In this document: in pieces, positions 8,984-18,282 of the stretch
How positions within the stretch are numbered: the first letter of the stretch is position 1
Layout: each line of letters begins with the position of its first letter
Assembly (NCBI GenBank): GCA_038532735.1
Contig: JBCBAC010000003.1
Location: 1 to 64,000, forward strand
DNA: 64,000 nt
Direction: 5' to 3'
Source of the DNA: JAHTBL01 sp038532735
GTDB taxonomy: Bacteria > Pseudomonadota > Alphaproteobacteria > Rhodobacterales > Rhodobacteraceae
Translations under genes and position numbers: made by a program
Notes under the pieces: model-generated
Told to the model about the DNA's origin: nothing
Databases searched by the model: none
What the model saw: only the letters and a program-made list of their open reading frames with translations

Positions 8984-9547
8984 ATGGCAGACGATTTTGA
9001 AATAGACACCGACGATCTGGAGCGCCGGATGGACGGGGCAATCGCCTCTCTGCGCACGGAATTCGCCTCTTTGCGGACAGGTCGCGCCTCCGCTTCGATG
9101 CTGGAGCCGGTGATGGTGGAGGCTTACGGCCAAAAGACCCCCATTAACCAGGTGGGCACTGTGAATGTGCCCGAGCCGCGGATGGTCACGGTGAATGTCT
9201 GGGACAAATCCATGGTGAATGCTGTCGAAAAAGCGATCCGTGAAAGCGGGCTGGGGATCAACCCGCAGCTTAACGGCACGATCATCATGCTGCCGATCCC
9301 CGAGCTGAACGAGGAACGCCGCCGCGATCTGACAAAAGTCGCTGCGCAGTATTCAGAAAGCGCGCGCGTCTCGATCCGCAACATCCGCCGTGACGGGATG
9401 GACCAGATTAAGAAGGCCAAGGCGGACGGGATGTCGGAAGACGACCAGAAGCTCTGGGAAGGCGAAGTTCAGGAACTGACAGACCGCTTCATCAAACAGG
9501 TCGACGAGGCGCTTGAAGTCAAGCAAGCCGAGATCATGCAGGTTTAA
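8984..9547 (+). CDS. frr: Ribosome recycling factor
   Basis: Splits post-termination ribosomes together with EF-G. The 187-residue product is the family length. It shows the three-helix-bundle and hinge sequences, including LRTGRASASMLEPVMVEAYG and the C-terminal RRDGMDQIKKAKADGMSEDD. It sits between pyrH and uppS in the usual order, with the next gene 27 bp away. Confidence 0.97.
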   Translation: MADDFEIDTDDLERRMDGAIASLRTEFASLRTGRASASMLEPVMVEAYGQKTPINQVGTVNVPEPRMVTVNVWDKSMVNAVEKAIRESGLGINPQLNGTIIMLPIPELNEERRRDLTKVAAQYSESARVSIRNIRRDGMDQIKKAKADGMSEDDQKLWEGEVQELTDRFIKQVDEALEVKQAEIMQV

Positions 9548-9574
9548 CGGCCCCGCGCCGGAAAGGGCCTGATC

Positions 9575-10291
9575 ATGGCCAAGAAAAACACGTCCCCCGA
9601 TCACGTCGCCATCATTATGGATGGCAATGGCCGCTGGGCCCAGAAGCGCGGCAAACCGCGTCTTTTCGGGCACCATGCCGGGGCCAAACGGGTGCGCGAG
9701 ATTGTTGAGGCCTGCCCGAAGCTGGGCGTGAAATACCTCACGATCTTTGCCTTCTCGACCGAGAACTGGAAGCGCACGCAGACCGAAGTGGCTGGGCTGA
9801 TGCGCCTTTTCCGCCGCTACATCCAACGCGAAGCGCGGGCGCTTTTTGAAGCGGGTGTGCGGGTGCGATTCATCGGCGACCGCGTTCGGCTCGAAGACAG
9901 TCTGGTAAAGATGATGGACGATCTGGAGCTTCTGACGGCCGATAATGATGCGGTCCATTTGACGATTGCGATTAACTATGGCGGCCGCGACGAGGTTGCC
10001 CGCGCCACGCGCCGTCTCGCCCATGATGTCGCGGGCGGCAAGCTGGACCCTCGCGACGTCAATGACGAGACCTTCACGCGTTATCTCGACACGTGTTATC
10101 TGCCCGATCCCGATCTGGTCATCCGCACCAGCGGGGAGGCGCGGATCAGCAACTTCCTGCTCTGGCAGTCGGCCTATTCGGAATACGAATTTATCCCGAC
10201 GCTCTGGCCCGACTTCACGGCCAAAGAGTTTGAGAAAGTGCTCGATGGTTTTGGCGGCCGCGAGCGCCGCTTCGGTGCTGTCCTGACATGA
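9575..10291 (+). CDS. uppS: Isoprenyl transferase (undecaprenyl diphosphate synthase)
   Basis: Cis-prenyltransferase that elongates farnesyl diphosphate with isopentenyl diphosphate to the C55 carrier lipid for peptidoglycan and polysaccharide export. The protein has 238 residues. The catalytic motif MDGNGRW is at residues 15-21 (Asp16), FSTENWKR follows, and the C-terminal signature is DLVIRTSGEARISNFLLWQ. Its stop overlaps the start of cdsA by 4 bp, which suggests translational coupling. Confidence 0.97.
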   Translation: MAKKNTSPDHVAIIMDGNGRWAQKRGKPRLFGHHAGAKRVREIVEACPKLGVKYLTIFAFSTENWKRTQTEVAGLMRLFRRYIQREARALFEAGVRVRFIGDRVRLEDSLVKMMDDLELLTADNDAVHLTIAINYGGRDEVARATRRLAHDVAGGKLDPRDVNDETFTRYLDTCYLPDPDLVIRTSGEARISNFLLWQSAYSEYEFIPTLWPDFTAKEFEKVLDGFGGRERRFGAVLT

Positions 10292-11085
10292 GCGAGTTGG
10301 CTCCGGCCAAATGGGATGATCTGCGCACCCGGCTTGTGTCGGGGGCAGGAATGGGTGCCGTCGGGGTCATCTGCATTCTGGCAGGCGGCGTTTGGTTCCA
10401 AATGCTCGCTGTGTTCGTCACGGCGGTGATGATCTGGGAATTGGTCATGATGATCCGCCCCGATGCGCCCACGCCTGCGATGCTGCTGGCTGCACTCACC
10501 GCAAGCCTGCTCTCGGGCATGTTCGTGGCCGAGGAAAGCTGGATCCTTGTTCTGTTCATCCTGCCGCCCGCGCTTGGCCTGCTGGCTCTGCCGCGAGAGA
10601 AACGGACGTTCTTCGCCTTTGCGCTTGCCATTCTGATTGCAGGTTGGGGCCTTGTGACTTTCCGAGAAACCTATGGCGTCGTTTGGCTGCTTTGGCTGGT
10701 GCTGGTCGTGATCGCGACGGATATCTTTGGCTATTTCGCAGGTCGCATCTTCGGCGGGCCCAAGTTCTGGCCCAAGATCAGCCCCAAGAAGACCTGGAGC
10801 GGGACTGTCGCGGGCTGGATCTCTGCGGCTGGCATCGGCATTCTGTTCGGCACGTTCACCGATGCGGGACCTGACCTTTGGTGGATTTCCATGCTGCTGA
10901 GTTTCGCCTCCCAGATGGGCGATATCGCCGAAAGCGCGCTGAAGCGGCGGATGGGGGTCAAGGACAGCTCGACGCTCATCCCGGGGCATGGTGGGCTCTT
11001 TGACCGGTTTGACGGCCTGCTGGGAGCGGCGCTTTTCATGCTGGCAATCTCGCTTTTCGTGGATGTGCCGCAGGTTCAGTTTTGA
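10288..11085 (+). CDS. cdsA: Phosphatidate cytidylyltransferase CdsA
   Basis: Integral inner-membrane enzyme that makes CDP-diacylglycerol from phosphatidic acid and CTP, the branch point of phospholipid synthesis. It has 265 residues with about seven to eight hydrophobic segments. The family signature near the C-terminus, SQMGDIAESALKRRMGVKDS followed by LIPGHGGLFDRFDGL, is intact, including the acidic and lysine/arginine residues. It overlaps uppS (ATGA) and dxr (TGATG). Confidence 0.96.
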   Translation: MSELAPAKWDDLRTRLVSGAGMGAVGVICILAGGVWFQMLAVFVTAVMIWELVMMIRPDAPTPAMLLAALTASLLSGMFVAEESWILVLFILPPALGLLALPREKRTFFAFALAILIAGWGLVTFRETYGVVWLLWLVLVVIATDIFGYFAGRIFGGPKFWPKISPKKTWSGTVAGWISAAGIGILFGTFTDAGPDLWWISMLLSFASQMGDIAESALKRRMGVKDSSTLIPGHGGLFDRFDGLLGAALFMLAISLFVDVPQVQF

Positions 11086-12257
11086 TGCGCAGGGTTTCCA
11101 TTTTTGGCGCGACCGGCTCCATCGGGCAAAACACTATTGATCTGATTGCCCGCGATCCGGGGGCTTATGATGTGGTCGCCCTGACCGGTGGCGGCAACAT
11201 CGCGCAACTGGCCGAGGACGCGCGCCGCTTAAACGCAGACATAGCGATCACCGCTTATGACGACCGCCTCGGCGATTTGCGCGCGGCGCTTGCGGACACG
11301 GATATCGAGGTCGCAGCAGGGGCAGGTGCCATTACAGAGGCCGCCTGCCGCCCCGCCGACTGGATTATGTCTGCCATCGTGGGCGCCGCTGGCCTGCCGC
11401 CGGGTCTTGAAGCGCTCAAGCAAGGCACGACACTGGCGTTGGCCAACAAGGAATCTCTGGTCACCGCAGGGCCTTTGCTGATGCAGACTGCGCGGGATCA
11501 CGGTGCCACTGTGCTGCCCGTCGACAGCGAACATTCGGCGGTGTTCCAGGGCCTTGTGGGTGAGGATATCTCTGCCGTCGAGCGGATTATCATCACGGCT
11601 TCGGGCGGGGCCTTCCGCGATTGGCCTTTGGAGGCGCTGGAGGAGGCGACGCTCGAAGAAGCGTCCTCCCACCCCAATTGGGATATGGGGCAACGGATCA
11701 CGATTGATTCCGCCTCGATGTTCAACAAGTCGCTGGAACTGATCGAGACCAAGGAATTCTTCGGCGTTCGCCCGGATCAGATCGAAACCGTCGTGCATCC
11801 CGAAAGCCTGATCCACGCGCTTGTGGGGTTCAACGATGGCGCGCTGATGGCACATGTCGGCCCGCCCGATATGCGCCACGCCATCGGCTATGCGCTCCAT
11901 TGGCCGGACCGGCGCGATCTGCCTGTCGCACGCCTTGATCTGGTGGAGATCGGCCAGCTGAATTTCCGCAAAGCGTGCGAGACGCGCTATCCTGCGCTGA
12001 AACTGGCGCGCAACGTGATGGAGACGGGGGGGCTTGCTGGCGCCGCGTTCAACGCCGCAAAAGAGCGCGCACTCGATGGCTTCATCGCCGGACACATCAA
12101 GTTTACCGACATGGCAGGCGTTGTAGAGCACGCGCTTGACGCGATCTCTGCCCAACCGGGCCTTATCAATGCCACGATCAACCTTGATAACGTGCTGCAT
12201 GTGGACCATTTGGCACGACAAGAGGCCGACGCCGCCATCGTGGCGCGCAACAAGTAA
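11085..12257 (+). CDS. dxr: 1-deoxy-D-xylulose 5-phosphate reductoisomerase
   Basis: Second enzyme of the MEP isoprenoid pathway, giving 2-C-methyl-D-erythritol 4-phosphate with NADPH. The product has 390 residues from an ATG that overlaps the cdsA stop (TGATG); a TTG one codon earlier is less likely. The NADPH motif FGATGSIGQNT is at the N-terminus. The metal-binding and substrate region reads PVDSEHSAVFQ, and the catalytic flap contains HPNWDMGQRITIDSASMFNK. It supplies precursors to the neighbouring uppS product. Confidence 0.97.
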   Translation: MRRVSIFGATGSIGQNTIDLIARDPGAYDVVALTGGGNIAQLAEDARRLNADIAITAYDDRLGDLRAALADTDIEVAAGAGAITEAACRPADWIMSAIVGAAGLPPGLEALKQGTTLALANKESLVTAGPLLMQTARDHGATVLPVDSEHSAVFQGLVGEDISAVERIIITASGGAFRDWPLEALEEATLEEASSHPNWDMGQRITIDSASMFNKSLELIETKEFFGVRPDQIETVVHPESLIHALVGFNDGALMAHVGPPDMRHAIGYALHWPDRRDLPVARLDLVEIGQLNFRKACETRYPALKLARNVMETGGLAGAAFNAAKERALDGFIAGHIKFTDMAGVVEHALDAISAQPGLINATINLDNVLHVDHLARQEADAAIVARNK

Positions 12258-12266
12258 GAGGGCGGT

Positions 12267-13607
12267 TTGGAACTCACCAACTTGATCCCGCAGTTCGGCG
12301 GGCTGATCTACACCATCGGCGCGTTCATTCTGGCGCTCAGTATTATCGTCGCGATCCATGAATACGGCCACTACATCGTGGGCCGCTGGTGCGGGATTTA
12401 TGCAGAGGTGTTTTCGCTTGGGTTCGGGCCGGTTCTTTTTAGTCGCGTCGATAAACGCGGCACGAAATGGCAGTTTGCCCTGCTTCCCTTGGGCGGTTAC
12501 GTGAAGTTTCTGGGCGATGCGGATGCCGCAAGTGCCAAAGACAGCGCGGTGATGGAGGCGATCCCCGAGGATCGTAAACGTATGACCATGCATGGCGCGC
12601 CATTGTGGGCGCGCGCCTGCACTGTTGCGGCAGGCCCCGTCTTCAACTTTATCCTGTCTTTCCTGATTTTCGGAGCGATCCTCTTTTTCCGGGGCCAGCC
12701 AACCGATCCGCTGACGATTGACCAACTGACCGATCTGCCGCCCGCCTACGAAGTTGCGCTGCAGCCCGGCGACCAAATTCTCGCCATCAACGGTGAACCC
12801 GCGCCCGAGTTGGAAGGTTTCGACGCGTTTGTGCGGGAATTGCCGACCGAACAGGTGCTCGACTACCGCGTGCTGCGCGACGGCGCAGAGGTCACGGTTG
12901 ACGGCCCTTATCCCTATCCGCCGCTGATCAACGGTCTGTCGCCACGCTCTGCCGCGATGGACGTGAATTTGCGGGTGGGCGATGTGATCACCGCCGTGGA
13001 TGGGCAGCCGATCCACACCTTCAATGCACTACGTGAGGCTGTGGCTGACGCCGATGGCGCGCCGCTCCAACTGGATGTGTGGCGCGGCGGGGAGGCGATG
13101 GAGTTTGTTCTGGCTCCGAAACGCGTGGACCTGCCCCAACCTGATGGCAGTTTCGAGACACGCTGGCTGATCGGCATCTCCGGCGGGCTCTTCTTTGAAG
13201 CCGCGACAGAGCGGGGCGGGATCGGCCAATCCATGGCATACGGGGTTGAGCAGACGTATTTCATCGTGAAATCAAGCCTTTCTGGCCTGTATAACATAAT
13301 CACCGGCGCGATCAGCTCGTGCAATCTGTCGGGCCCGATTGGCATCGCGCAGACCTCAAGCGCGATGGCCAGCCAGGGGGCGCAATCCTTCATCTATTTT
13401 ATCGCGGTGCTCAGCACGGCGGTGGGGCTGCTGAACCTTTTCCCGATCCCGGTTCTGGATGGCGGCCATCTTGTGTTTCACGCCTATGAAGCGGTGACTG
13501 GCAAGCCGCCCAGCGACCGCGCGTTGCGCGTTCTGATGGGGGTGGGGCTGACGCTGCTGCTGTCACTGATGGTGTTCGCGCTCGGCAACGACCTTTTCTG
13601 CCCATAG
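12267..13607 (+). CDS. rseP: RIP zinc metalloprotease RseP
   Basis: Inner-membrane site-2 protease that cleaves transmembrane substrates such as anti-sigma factors or signal-peptide remnants. The 446-residue protein has the catalytic zinc motif HEYGH at residues 31-35 in the first helix, two PDZ regions in the periplasmic middle part (about 130-210 and 210-300), and the C-terminal motif NLFPIPVLDGGH that carries the third zinc ligand. The start is a TTG ten bp after dxr, with GAGGGCGG immediately upstream; no ATG lies nearby in frame. Its place between dxr and bamA is conserved in many proteobacteria. Confidence 0.95.
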   Translation: MELTNLIPQFGGLIYTIGAFILALSIIVAIHEYGHYIVGRWCGIYAEVFSLGFGPVLFSRVDKRGTKWQFALLPLGGYVKFLGDADAASAKDSAVMEAIPEDRKRMTMHGAPLWARACTVAAGPVFNFILSFLIFGAILFFRGQPTDPLTIDQLTDLPPAYEVALQPGDQILAINGEPAPELEGFDAFVRELPTEQVLDYRVLRDGAEVTVDGPYPYPPLINGLSPRSAAMDVNLRVGDVITAVDGQPIHTFNALREAVADADGAPLQLDVWRGGEAMEFVLAPKRVDLPQPDGSFETRWLIGISGGLFFEAATERGGIGQSMAYGVEQTYFIVKSSLSGLYNIITGAISSCNLSGPIGIAQTSSAMASQGAQSFIYFIAVLSTAVGLLNLFPIPVLDGGHLVFHAYEAVTGKPPSDRALRVLMGVGLTLLLSLMVFALGNDLFCP

Positions 13608-13720
13608 GCGCTGTCGCGCAGGTCAAAAGGGGAACGCCCCAAAACCTGTCCGATTGTGCCCCATTCCTGCCACATTTGGCCGCGATCTTGAGTGAAAGCC
13701 TTTCGCGCAGGAGTGTCTAA

Positions 13721-13864
13721 ATGCAAGCCGTTCAATCCGGAGTTCGTAGCCTGAGCCTGTTGATGGATATCAACTGGGATCGGTTCATTATGCCTGCCGC
13801 CATTATCGGTGGTCTGGTTGCCGGTGCTGAACTGGGTGGCATCCTGCTCAACCTCGCGCAATAG
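13721..13864 (+). CDS. Small hydrophobic protein of 47 residues between rseP and bamA
   Basis: Unrecognised small gene. ATG at 13721 has AGGAG eight bases upstream, and the frame ends in TAG at 13862-13864, 28 bp before a strong terminator, which supports it being real. The first 20 residues are polar to mixed (MQAVQSGVRSLSLLMDINWD). Residues about 22-45 are a glycine/alanine-rich hydrophobic stretch (FIMPAAIIGGLVAGAELGG) that could be one membrane helix. It may be transcribed with rseP or from its own promoter in 13608-13720. No function can be assigned. Confidence 0.65.
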   Translation: MQAVQSGVRSLSLLMDINWDRFIMPAAIIGGLVAGAELGGILLNLAQ

Positions 13865-13892
13865 TCGCCTCCAAAGACAGCGCCGATGCGCT

Positions 13893-13932
13893 GACAAAAC
13901 ACCCCGACACAAGTTGTGGCCGGGGTGTTTGT
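13893..13932 (+). terminator. Rho-independent terminator after the 47-aa gene
   Basis: Strong stem AACACCCCG (13898-13906) with CGGGGTGTT (13921-13929), extended by flanking ACAA/TTGT, loop of 14, with a short T-rich end. It separates the pyrH-to-rseP part of the run from bamA, so bamA probably has its own promoter in 13933-14001. Confidence 0.75.
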
Positions 13933-14001
13933 CGTTTTGACAACGTGTGGTAATGCCGATACTCAGAACCCGAACGCTGGGATGTTAAACGGAGTCGTCG
14001 G

Positions 14002-16350
14002 ATGACCGCCAAAGAGGTGAGCAGCGCGACCGTAGCTGCAGTTATAATGCACACGGGACGCAACTGGGTCAGGACATACATGAAAACGGGGCTTCTGGCC
14101 TTTGTTTCATTGTTCATAATGGTGGGAATCGCCACCGCACAGGATTTTCGCTTCAATCAAGTGCAGATCGAAGGAAACCAGCGGGTAGAGCCTGCAACGA
14201 TCCTCTCATATGCGGAAATTCCGCGTGGCGAACCCGTCAGCGCTGGACGACTGAACGATGCGTTTCAAAACCTACAGGAATCCGGCCTCTTTGAAGAGGT
14301 AGAGCTGATCCCCTCGGGCAGCACGCTTGTGATCCGCGTTCAAGAATTCCCGACCATCAACCGCATCAATATTGAAGGCAACCGCCGCATTGATGACGAG
14401 GACCTGCTGCCCTTGCTGCGCTCGCAGCCGCGCCGGGTCTATAATCCGACATTGGCCGAGCAGGACGCCGACACGCTGACAGAGGCCTACACGACCCAAG
14501 GGCGCCTGGCTGCATCGGTGACACCGTCGATCATCCGCCGCTCGGACAATCGCGTCGATCTGGTCTTTGAAGTTGTCGAAGGCCGCACGGTCGAGGTGGA
14601 GCGTCTGAGCTTCACCGGCAACCGCGAATTTTCCGACCGCCGCCTGCGCCGCGTGTTGGAGACAAAGCAGGCCGGTATTTTCCGCGCTTTGATCCGCTCG
14701 GACACGTTCCTTGCCGACCGGATCGAGTTCGACAAGCAAGTCCTGCAGGACTTCTACCAGTCCCGCGGATACGTGGATTTCCAAACGCTGAGCGTAAACT
14801 CCGAACTGACACGTGAACGCGACGGCTACTTGATCACGTTCAATATTCAGGAAGGTCAGCAGTTCGAGTTTGGTGAAATCACCGCTGTCAGCGATCTGGA
14901 AGACGTTAATCCTGACGAGTACATGGACGTGGTGCGCATCCGCCCCGGCGTGACCTACAACCCCGCGCTGGTCGACAACACCATCGCGCGGATGGAACGT
15001 CTGGCCTTGCAACAGGGTCTCAACTTCATCCGGGTAGAGCCGCGCATTATCCGCAATGATCGCGATCTGACGCTGGATGTGGAGTTTGCCATCACCCGTG
15101 GCCCGCGCGTCTTTGTCGAGCGGATCGATATTGAAGGCAACACGACGACGCTTGACCGCGTTGTGCGCCGCCAGTTCCGCATCGTTGAAGGGGACCCTTT
15201 CAACCCGCGTGAAATCCGGGCCTCCGCCAGCCGTATCCGCGCGCTTGGCTTCTTCTCCAACGCGGAGGTGGAAGCGCGCGAGGGCTCTGGCCCGGACCGT
15301 GTCATTATCGACGTGGATGTGGAAGAGCAGCCTACAGGCTCGCTCAACTTCGGTGGTAGCTTTTCGAACTCCAACGGTTTTGGCGCGGCGATCAGCTTCA
15401 CAGAGCGGAACTTCCTTGGCCGGGGCCAAACCCTCAGCTTCGGGATCAATACAACCGCATCGACCCGGTCCTATAGCTTCAACTTCATCGAGCCTGCGTT
15501 CCTGGGCCGTGATCTGCGCGCGGGTATCCTGATTGATTACCGCACGACAGACCGGAACAACGCCGATTTCAACTCGCGCGTGGCCACGTTCCAGCCGTCC
15601 TTGCGCTTCCCGGTCGGCGAGAACAGCTTCCTGACTGTGCGCGGTGGCTTCAAATCTGGCGAGATCTTCGATGTGGATGAAGACAGCTCTGTGCTTCTGA
15701 AGGACGAGGAAGAAGACGGCGAACGCGCCCTTGGCTTCATCGGCTATTCTTTCAGCTATGACAGCCGTCGCACCGGTCTGAACCCCAACGCAGGTGTCAT
15801 CTTCCGCTTTAGCCAGGACTTTGCCGGTCTGGGCAGTGACACCAGCTATATCGAGACGACAGCGCTTTTGGGTGCTGAAACGCGCGTGCTGAACGAAGAG
15901 GTGACGCTGCGGGCCACGCTCGAAGGTGGTGCGCTGAACATGCTCTCGGGCGACTCGCTCATCCTCGATCGCTTCCGCGTTGGCCCAAGCCGTCTGCGTG
16001 GTTTTGAATCCAACGGCATCGGTCCGCGCGATCTGGACGCTGACAATGAAGACGTGCTGGGCGGTAACTTCTTTGCCGTCGCGCGCCTTGAAGCTGAATT
16101 CCCGCTGGGCCTTCCCGAGGAATACGGCGTCAGCGGCGGTGTCTTTTATGACATGGGCTCGCTCTGGGGGCTGGATAACACCGATGATGGGCGGATCGAC
16201 GACAGCTTCCGCTTGCGGTCTGCGGTGGGTGTCTCGCTCTTCTGGGATACCGGGCTTGGCCCGCTCCGCTTCAACTTTGCCGAAGCGATCCAGAAAGAGG
16301 ACTATGACGAGGATCAGTTCTTCGATCTGACGATCTCAACCCAGTTCTGA
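14002..16350 (+). CDS. bamA: Outer membrane protein assembly factor BamA
   Basis: Core of the BAM complex that folds beta-barrel proteins into the outer membrane. The product has up to 782 residues. After a Sec signal (MKTGLLAFVSLFIMVGIATAQ) come five POTRA repeats (about residues 50-450; the first starts FNQVQIEGNQRVEPATIL) and a 16-strand barrel ending in LTISTQF, with the conserved RGFESNGIGPRD segment. The start is uncertain. ATG 14002 has GGAG seven bases upstream and gives 26 extra residues before the signal peptide. ATG 14080, with AGGA upstream, gives a normal signal peptide. It is coupled to skp by TGATG. Confidence 0.96.
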   Translation: MTAKEVSSATVAAVIMHTGRNWVRTYMKTGLLAFVSLFIMVGIATAQDFRFNQVQIEGNQRVEPATILSYAEIPRGEPVSAGRLNDAFQNLQESGLFEEVELIPSGSTLVIRVQEFPTINRINIEGNRRIDDEDLLPLLRSQPRRVYNPTLAEQDADTLTEAYTTQGRLAASVTPSIIRRSDNRVDLVFEVVEGRTVEVERLSFTGNREFSDRRLRRVLETKQAGIFRALIRSDTFLADRIEFDKQVLQDFYQSRGYVDFQTLSVNSELTRERDGYLITFNIQEGQQFEFGEITAVSDLEDVNPDEYMDVVRIRPGVTYNPALVDNTIARMERLALQQGLNFIRVEPRIIRNDRDLTLDVEFAITRGPRVFVERIDIEGNTTTLDRVVRRQFRIVEGDPFNPREIRASASRIRALGFFSNAEVEAREGSGPDRVIIDVDVEEQPTGSLNFGGSFSNSNGFGAAISFTERNFLGRGQTLSFGINTTASTRSYSFNFIEPAFLGRDLRAGILIDYRTTDRNNADFNSRVATFQPSLRFPVGENSFLTVRGGFKSGEIFDVDEDSSVLLKDEEEDGERALGFIGYSFSYDSRRTGLNPNAGVIFRFSQDFAGLGSDTSYIETTALLGAETRVLNEEVTLRATLEGGALNMLSGDSLILDRFRVGPSRLRGFESNGIGPRDLDADNEDVLGGNFFAVARLEAEFPLGLPEEYGVSGGVFYDMGSLWGLDNTDDGRIDDSFRLRSAVGVSLFWDTGLGPLRFNFAEAIQKEDYDEDQFFDLTISTQF

Positions 16351-16964
16351 TGCGCCATCTTCTTTCGGCTTTGTCTATCGGGCTGGCGGTGCTTGTTGCG
16401 CTGCCAGCCCTTGCGCAAACTGGGCAACAAACCACACAGACGCCAGTCCTCGTCATCGAAAGCGAACGGCTGTTTGTTGAGACCGAGTTCGGCCAGGCAA
16501 GCCTGCGCGCCATCGACGATCAAGCACGTCGCCTTGCGTCTGAGAGCCGGGAGATTGACGCCCAACTGATTGAGGAAGAGCGCGCTTTAACCGAGGCGCG
16601 CCCGACGCTGACCCCGGAAGAGTTTCGCGCCCGTGCCGACGCATTTGACGAAAAGGTTCTGCGCTTGCGCCGCGAACGGGACGAGGCCAGCACTCAGCTG
16701 GGCCGGGCCCGCGACGAGGCAGAACAGATCCTGCGCAATGCTGCTTTGCCGGTTCTGGCGCAGATCGTGCTGGAGCGTGGGGCCGTCGCTGTATTCGAGC
16801 GGCGCGATGTGTTTATCGTCGACGATTCCATCGACATCACGGATGAAGCCGTCGCGCGTATCAATGAGCAGCTTGGCGCGGAGGATGTGCAAACCGGTGG
16901 TGTGCCGGTCGCGCCGCCCTCCGACGACACACCGGAACAATCCGACACAGAAAGTGATCCCTAG
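16350..16964 (+). CDS. skp: OmpH/Skp family periplasmic chaperone
   Basis: Periplasmic holdase that escorts unfolded outer-membrane proteins to BamA. The protein has 204 residues, a cleavable signal (cleavage probably after ALA at about 23), then the OmpH core beginning PVLVIESERLFVET. A long charged coiled-coil follows (about residues 55-125, rich in Arg, Glu and Ala), as in the tentacles of Skp. The C-terminal tail is acidic and threonine/serine-rich (SDDTPEQSDTESDP). It overlaps the bamA stop and is followed by fabZ, the order seen in E. coli apart from lpxD. Confidence 0.9.
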   Translation: MRHLLSALSIGLAVLVALPALAQTGQQTTQTPVLVIESERLFVETEFGQASLRAIDDQARRLASESREIDAQLIEEERALTEARPTLTPEEFRARADAFDEKVLRLRRERDEASTQLGRARDEAEQILRNAALPVLAQIVLERGAVAVFERRDVFIVDDSIDITDEAVARINEQLGAEDVQTGGVPVAPPSDDTPEQSDTESDP

Positions 16965-17023
16965 CCGCGTTGTGCGGAGCAGGGGGGCTTGCTACTCAAA
17001 CATCATAAAAAGAAGGACAGGCT

Positions 17024-17479
17024 ATGAGCGACACTTTGATGAGCGCCGATATCCAACGCATCCAGCGGCTGATCCCGCACCGCTACCCGTTTTTGCTAGT
17101 GGACCGGGTTGAGGATATCGACGGCACCAAATCAGCGCGCGGCATCAAGAATGTCACCTTCAACGAGCCGCATTTTCAAGGCCACTTCCCCGGCACGCCG
17201 ATCATGCCCGGCGTGACGATTATCGAGGCGATGGCGCAGACCGCTGCCGTCATGGTTGGTGCGGCGATGGGCATGGAAGACAAGGAATTGCTCGTTTACT
17301 TCATGGCGATTGATAAGTGCAAATTCCGCCGCAAGGTCGGCCCCGGCGACGTGTTGGAGCTTTTCATTGAGACGAAGCGCGGCGGCTCCAAAATCTGGAA
17401 GTTCTCCGGTGTGGCCAAGGTCGGCGATGAGATGGCGGCTGAGGCCGAGTTCACCGCCATGATGGACCTGCCCGAGTAA
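17024..17479 (+). CDS. fabZ: 3-hydroxyacyl-[ACP] dehydratase FabZ
   Basis: Hotdog-fold dehydratase of fatty acid elongation, 151 residues. The catalytic histidine is His54 in FQGHFPGTPIMPGV, and Glu68 in IIEAMAQ is the acid/base partner. AAGGACAGGCT before the ATG provides a ribosome site. Its position ahead of lpxA links fatty acid supply to lipid A synthesis, since both use 3-hydroxyacyl-ACP. Confidence 0.97.
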   Translation: MSDTLMSADIQRIQRLIPHRYPFLLVDRVEDIDGTKSARGIKNVTFNEPHFQGHFPGTPIMPGVTIIEAMAQTAAVMVGAAMGMEDKELLVYFMAIDKCKFRRKVGPGDVLELFIETKRGGSKIWKFSGVAKVGDEMAAEAEFTAMMDLPE

Positions 17480-17487
17480 GCCATCCG

Positions 17488-18282
17488 ATGATTGATCCAT
17501 CCGCCCAAATCCACCCTTCCGCCGTGATCGAAGACGGTGCCGTGATTGGCCCCGACTGCGTCATTGGTGCGTTCAGCTATATCGGCCCCGAAGTGCAGCT
17601 TGGCGCGCGGGTGGAGTTGCGCACCCATGTGGTTGTGACCGGTCAAACAAGTGTGGGCGACGACACCGTCATCTTCTCCTTCGCGGTGATCGGGGAGATC
17701 CCGCAAGACAAGAAGTTCGACGGTGAAAAGACCCGGCTAGAGATTGGCGCCCGCAACCGCATCCGCGAGCATGTCACGATGAACACAGGCACCAAGGGCG
17801 GTGGCGGTCTGACCAAAGTCGGCGATGACGGGCTTTTCATGGCGGGCTGCCATATCGCCCATGACGTGATCATCGGCAACAACGTGATCGTGGTGAACTC
17901 GGCCGCTTTGGCGGGGCATTGCATCATCGAGGATGATGTCATTATCGGCGGGCTTTCTGGCATCCATCAGTTCGTGCGCATCGGCAAGGGCGCCATCATC
18001 GGGGCGGTGTCGATGGTCACCAATGACGTGATCCCCCACGGTCTTGTTCAAGGCCCGCGCGGCCAGCTCGACGGCCTTAATCTGGTGGGCCTGAAGCGCA
18101 AGGGCGTGGCACGGGCGGATATCACTGCGTTGCGTGCGGCCTTTCAGATGCTCGCTCAGGGCGACGGCGCCTTTCAGGACCGCGCACGCCGTCTTTCGGA
18201 TGAGACCGATAGCACCTATGTCCGCGAGGTCGTGGAGTTCGTACTTGGCGCCTCTGACCGCTCTTTCCTGACGCCACGCTGA
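17488..18282 (+). CDS. lpxA: UDP-N-acetylglucosamine acyltransferase LpxA
   Basis: First step of lipid A synthesis: transfer of a 3-hydroxyacyl chain from ACP to UDP-GlcNAc. It has 264 residues built of left-handed beta-helix hexapeptide repeats (IHPSAVIEDGAVIGPDCVIG at the start). The catalytic histidine is in FMAGCHIAHDV, and the C-terminal helical part follows VPHGLVQGPR-like sequence (IPHGLVQGPRGQLDGLNLVG). It lies 8 bp after fabZ and overlaps lpxI by one base (TGATG). Confidence 0.97.
   Translation: MIDPSAQIHPSAVIEDGAVIGPDCVIGAFSYIGPEVQLGARVELRTHVVVTGQTSVGDDTVIFSFAVIGEIPQDKKFDGEKTRLEIGARNRIREHVTMNTGTKGGGGLTKVGDDGLFMAGCHIAHDVIIGNNVIVVNSAALAGHCIIEDDVIIGGLSGIHQFVRIGKGAIIGAVSMVTNDVIPHGLVQGPRGQLDGLNLVGLKRKGVARADITALRAAFQMLAQGDGAFQDRARRLSDETDSTYVREVVEFVLGASDRSFLTPR

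Noticed and set aside
11229..13016. 595-codon minus-strand open frame opposite dxr and rseP
   Set aside because: It is an antisense shadow of two clear genes in GC-rich DNA, with low-complexity His/Arg/Gln content and no domain.
13484..13912. 142-codon minus-strand frame over the rseP end and the 47-aa gene
   Set aside because: Antisense to both, without a start context; it crosses the terminator.
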